From contig VZRS01008300.1 of the NCBI GenBank assembly GCA_013398055.1, forward strand, positions 1,370,623 through 1,434,622: a stretch of 64,000 bases of DNA, given 5' to 3'. Under the pieces are notes generated by a model. That model made no database searches. It was not told the DNA's origin and saw nothing but the letters and a program-made list of their open reading frames with translations. Below are positions 61,301 to 64,000 of this stretch, piece by piece; the first letter of the stretch is position 1; every line of letters starts with the position of its first letter. This DNA comes from Ifrita kowaldi (taxonomy: Eukaryota > Chordata > Aves > Passeriformes > Cinclosomatidae). A program made the translations under genes and the position numbers.

Positions 61301-63777
61301 AACCCACTCCCACATAGTCCTCACACCTTCTTCCTGATTTCCTTTGTTTCTGGGGCAACATCTGAGAAGCCTGAGACAAAGAAGAGCAGCAGCTGGAGCC
61401 CATAGGAGATGAAGAAAAGGATAAACCGTGGCAGGTCAGAGATTGGTTCCTGCAGGAATGGAAAGCCCAGGTTATTGCTGGGGGTTATCTCAAGGTCACC
61501 TGGTACTCAGAGACAAGATCCATCCCCTGGCTGAGCCCAACGGAGCACTGCAAAACTCGCTCCGAGTCCTGGATCCGTTTCCCTTTGCCACCTCTCCCTC
61601 CTTCTCCCTGACCTCCTCCCATAAGTGTTTAAGGGGAGAAATTAGGCCTGGAGAGCTTATACTTCCCCAAAGAGACAGGATGAATTCCAACAGCAATTCC
61701 TTCTGAGGTCTTCTCTGGTTCCCCAAGGTCCCCAGGGCAGCTGGGACCTCAGTGATACCACAGAGAGCTTGTCAAGAGAAGAGTTGGAAGAAACTTTCTT
61801 TGGGAACAGAACAAGACCGGGGGAAGCACAGAGCTTCCTGCCAAAACCAACCTGCAGGGCTTTCCGGACGAGCGACTGGAATGGCAGTATCCCACAGAGA
61901 AGGGACAGTATCCAGAAGCAGAAAAGCACCCCCGAATCTCTGCACAAGCAGAAGCGTCGTGCATCATGGATCAGCAGGACCATGATCTGGGGGAAAGACA
62001 ATCAGTCAGAGGTTCAGGTAGAGCTGCAGGACTAGGTCTGGATCTAAAAGTGCCTTTGGAGCATGTGTCCTGGGATGCCCGCACACATGATCTGCTGGGA
62101 TTCACTGCCTTGAATACCCTGAGTGCCTGGACACACCACCAACCCTTTGTAAATTTCAGAATTAATTGCACAGGGCAAAGGTTTATTTCAGGAAGACATA
62201 GGATCAGGTTTGAATGTACCCTGACATTACAGCAGGGCACTATCACTCTTTTTAGCTGTTCTCAGTCCAGATCTCGGACGTGCCTAGCTGTGAGGGGTCA
62301 TACCCTGTCTCCTGCACATTGCCTTCAGAGCTGGAACTGAACCCAGATCACATCCCAGCAGTGCAGCCTCTCTGGGCCGTCCCCTTGCCTTATCATCTCA
62401 CATGGACTCTGCATGTGAAACTAAATGACATGACAAAATAAGAAGGATAGCAAATGAGGGTGTTACTTTTGCTTTCAAAGTGTCGCTCCTGAGCATTTGT
62501 TAGGACTGTTAGAATATCCCATGTCTCACACAAGATGTCTGTAACTTCCATGCACATATTCCATCAAGCTAATAGCCCCTAGGTCCTCAGCTTTCTCCTC
62601 TGCCTGGGCATCCTGTGGTACCTCCCGGCTCTCTGCACAAAACTGAGCAGCAATGTACAGGAAGCTGTGAGACATCAGAGCAGCAAGCCATGTTCTGATG
62701 TTCACACTGCAAAATCACTCCTGTGAAACACTGCTCCTAGTAAAGCTTCTGTCAGAGAGCTCAGCTACACTCGCAGGCATAGAACCATCCCAGTTTTAAG
62801 GATAACAGCAGGGAGCACTGTACAACCAGGCACCTGCCCTCAACGTATTGCCCTCATGCACCACCCACACATGTTTGGGGCTAGTCCAACCCAATCTCCA
62901 GGCTACCCTTCCCTCATGGACACAGTTTCCCACTGATGTCTGTGCTAGGGAACTCTTGTGCTGCTTGGCACTGCAGTCTCACCCTGTCCCTGGTGACACA
63001 CACCACACTTACGGCTGAGCCCTTACCCAGGTGACAATGTACAGGCTGGGGTTTGTGTACTGGACAGGTGGCACAGCATCCTGCTCGGCGTCATCTACAA
63101 ATGCCAGGGCCAACTCTGCCACTGCTGTCAGCATCAGCAGAGTAGCCAGGACCTGTGGGGAGAGGGGGCCAGCCCATTGTTGACACTGGGAACCACTGGG
63201 AGACAACAGAGTTTGGCATGAAATTCACCCATACACCATTTGCAACCCAGACTTGGCCTGGGAGAGCTTTCAACCCTGTGAAACTGCAGCAGTTCCACAG
63301 GAGCACTGCCATCATTTTAAGTTCAGAAGAAAACAGCCCACAAGATGAGAGGCCCCAGTACACACTCTGCCCTCCCTCCCACTGCATCCCAGCCCTGTTA
63401 TCCCCTCTGTCCCAGATATGCCTCATGCTGGACCCCCCTTTACATGTCTGTCCCAGATGGTCCCCTATCCCATTGCTCCTTCCCCCCTGCACTTCTCATC
63501 TCTCCATCCCACACTTGACAGTAGCACAGAGTCTTCCCACTCACACCACCTACACCTCAGGCTGCTCCAGCCTGTCATCTGTGCCCCCTCAGCTCCACTC
63601 TACCTGTTTGATGACGTAGAGTATGGTCACAGAGGATTTCTTGGCTCTGGATTTGCACATGGGCAGGAGCTGCCATGGGGCCAAAACCCAGAAGAAGCCA
63701 AGGGGGACCCAGACCAGCACGGTCTGCTGGAAGCACACAGGCAGGTCGGCATCCGGACGAGCAAGGTAGGAATCATT
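47254..63777 (-). CDS. ABCC2: ATP-binding cassette subfamily C member 2 (MRP2/cMOAT), exons 2-32
   Basis: Exons from 5' to 3' on minus: 63604-63777, 63027-63152, 61852-61986, 61327-61449, 60942-60997, 60501-60732, 59689-59879, 58972-59149, 58223-58477, 57696-57761, 57081-57218, 56607-56753, 56242-56330, 56090-56152, 55768-55894, 55464-55640, 55194-55361, 54707-54893, 53718-53850, 53187-53292, 52721-52940, 52100-52254, 50973-51128, 50671-50870, 49917-50043, 49417-49518, 49177-49320, 48773-48931, 48381-48547, 47832-48026, 47254-47383. They join to 4626 nt (1541 residues plus stop) with every phase consistent. The human gene has 32 exons and 1545 residues, so only the short first exon is missing, beyond 64000. 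The product is the ATP-driven apical pump for glutathione and glucuronide conjugates in liver, kidney and gut. Both nucleotide-binding domains have intact motifs. The last residues TTAL form a class I PDZ ligand, as expected for apical retention. Synteny with DNMBP supports ABCC2 over ABCC1 or ABCC3. Confidence 0.97.
49417..52940 (-). CDS. ABCC2: ABCC2 second transmembrane domain (exons 22-27)
   Basis: Exons 22-27 encode TMD2. It starts VKFSMYLRYLRAV and includes TNLWLSAWTDD, MSFFDTTPTGRIVNRFAK (the conserved coupling-helix region before the acidic DIFTVDETIP) and RQLRRLDSVTRSPIYSHF. It ends NWLVRTSSELE. NLWLSAW carries the Trp known in ABCC transporters to affect substrate choice. No internal stop or frameshift is present. 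Confidence 0.94.
51795..51965. repeat. Old CR1-like remnant in an ABCC2 intron
   Basis: The pattern (CCCCAAACAGGACAGAGTACCCAGGTG, then GGGCAGAGGAGGTAACAAC, then AGCCCAGGATGTGGTTTGCC) follows the interior of CR1 in reverse complement but is well diverged. It is the same class as the remnant at 40795-40925. Confidence 0.5.
53187..53850 (-). CDS. ABCC2: ABCC2 regulatory linker between the two halves (exons 20-21)
   Basis: Exon 20 (53718-53850) is acidic (GDEEEADEDVD) and ends in a basic, Ser-containing stretch (KREASIHRRKLSR). Exon 21 (53187-53292) continues LSRKSTSSRKKAQEE and ends KEAVETGR before TMD2. KREAS and RKLS have the pattern of basophilic-kinase sites, known in family members as regulatory. 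Phosphorylation here is inferred from pattern only. Confidence 0.9.
54707..56330 (-). CDS. ABCC2: ABCC2 first nucleotide-binding domain (exons 14-19)
   Basis: Motifs in order: Walker A GAVGSGKSS (exon 16), Q-loop YVPQQAW (exon 17), signature LSGGQ and Walker B VYILDDPLSAVDAH (exon 18), His-loop VTHSISFLPQ (exon 19). Asp follows Walker B where most ABC proteins have Glu. This is normal for ABCC NBD1, the catalytically weak site, so it is not a defect. The exon 14/15 junction lies in a GCAG repeat and can be drawn in two ways giving the same mRNA; the GT-AG choice is used here. Confidence 0.95.
56607..60732 (-). CDS. ABCC2: ABCC2 L0 linker and first transmembrane domain (exons 7-13)
   Basis: Exon 7 (60501-60732) is the charged cytoplasmic L0 linker (EIEDVWELKDKDKTKAL, then RRKRKKRRQ). 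Exon 8 (59689-59879) starts with six consecutive Lys after EEKQPN and leads into the first TMD1 helix with FVSPQLLK. Exons 9-13 carry the remaining helices and coupling loops, with the conserved GETVNLMSADAQRFMD (exon 10) and KLFAWEPSFE (exon 12). The Lys run matches a similar basic stretch in human MRP2. Residues here form the substrate path together with TMD2. Confidence 0.93.
60942..63777 (-). CDS. ABCC2: ABCC2 TMD0 block (exons 2-6)
   Basis: Exons 2-5 encode the N-terminal five-helix bundle, which sets full-length MRPs apart from short ABCCs. Hydrophobic segments visible are TVLVWVPLGFFWVL, VLATLLMLTAVAELAL, FWILSLLCGILPF and RFILFFISYGLQLLLFF. Exon 2 starts NDS, an N-glycosylation sequon close to the N-terminus, as in human MRP2. 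Exon 6 (60942-60997) encodes SFLSSITFEWY at the entry to the L0 linker. The start codon is in exon 1, outside the window. Confidence 0.9.
61987..63026 (-). other. ABCC2: ABCC2 intron 3
   Basis: One kb lies between exons 3 and 4. The open frames are short and the sequence shows no repeat or RNA gene I can name. Confidence 0.75.
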
Positions 63778-64000
63778 CTGGGGGCAGCAAGGACAGAACA
63801 CCGAGTCATTTGGGATGGGTTAACTCTCACTGGGCACACAGGACAAGAGCCAACATTCCAATACATCCTGCCCACCCAGCTCTACCCCATCACAATCCCC
63901 CTTCAACACCCGCCCTCCTGGCTGAGCATTTCAGCACTCAGCCGACGTCTGAGTGATATCCCTGTCCCCATCTCTCTGCCTGAATGTGAAATGGCCATCC

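Overview
This is a vertebrate nuclear genomic window, almost certainly avian. It holds interrupted genes with GT-AG introns, interspersed CR1 retroposon pieces (some with the diagnostic CR1 3' end), CpG-rich promoter-like islands and one 16-base assembly gap. I identified three genes by assembling exons by eye so that splice phases stay consistent and the joined products match known families. Their order and orientation (CPN1 and DNMBP on +, ABCC2 convergent on -) mirror the human chromosome 10q24 block ABCC2-DNMBP-CPN1, read from the other strand.

Layout. 1-8100: CPN1 (carboxypeptidase N catalytic chain), exons 2-9; exon 1 lies before the window. 8100-11900: intergenic, with a perfect 13-bp hairpin just past CPN1. 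11900-12660: CpG-rich island with the N gap, the likely main DNMBP promoter. 20514-45030: DNMBP (Tuba), 15 coding exons and about 1520 residues in the long form. Its 12-kb intron 4 contains a separate 1.1-kb open frame, a small GC-rich candidate first exon and a strong CpG island just before the DH-domain exons. 46100-46590: short tail-to-tail spacer. 47254-63777 (-): ABCC2 (MRP2), 31 exons (2-32) covering everything except the first few residues.

The three genes do not form a pathway. CPN1 is a secreted plasma metallocarboxypeptidase that removes C-terminal Arg/Lys. DNMBP is a Cdc42 exchange factor and dynamin/actin scaffold at cell junctions. ABCC2 is an apical organic-anion export pump. 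Neighbourhood here reflects conserved synteny, not an operon.

The most interesting signal is in DNMBP intron 4. The open frame at 28463-29567 encodes an Arg/Tyr/Asp/Glu-rich, internally repetitive 368-residue segment. Its splice donor has exactly the phase needed to join the DH-domain exon, so it could give a DNMBP isoform in which the four N-terminal SH3 domains are replaced by this charged segment. Two further promoter-like regions in the same intron have compatible features. All alternative-isoform statements are inference from splice phase and composition; no transcript data were available.
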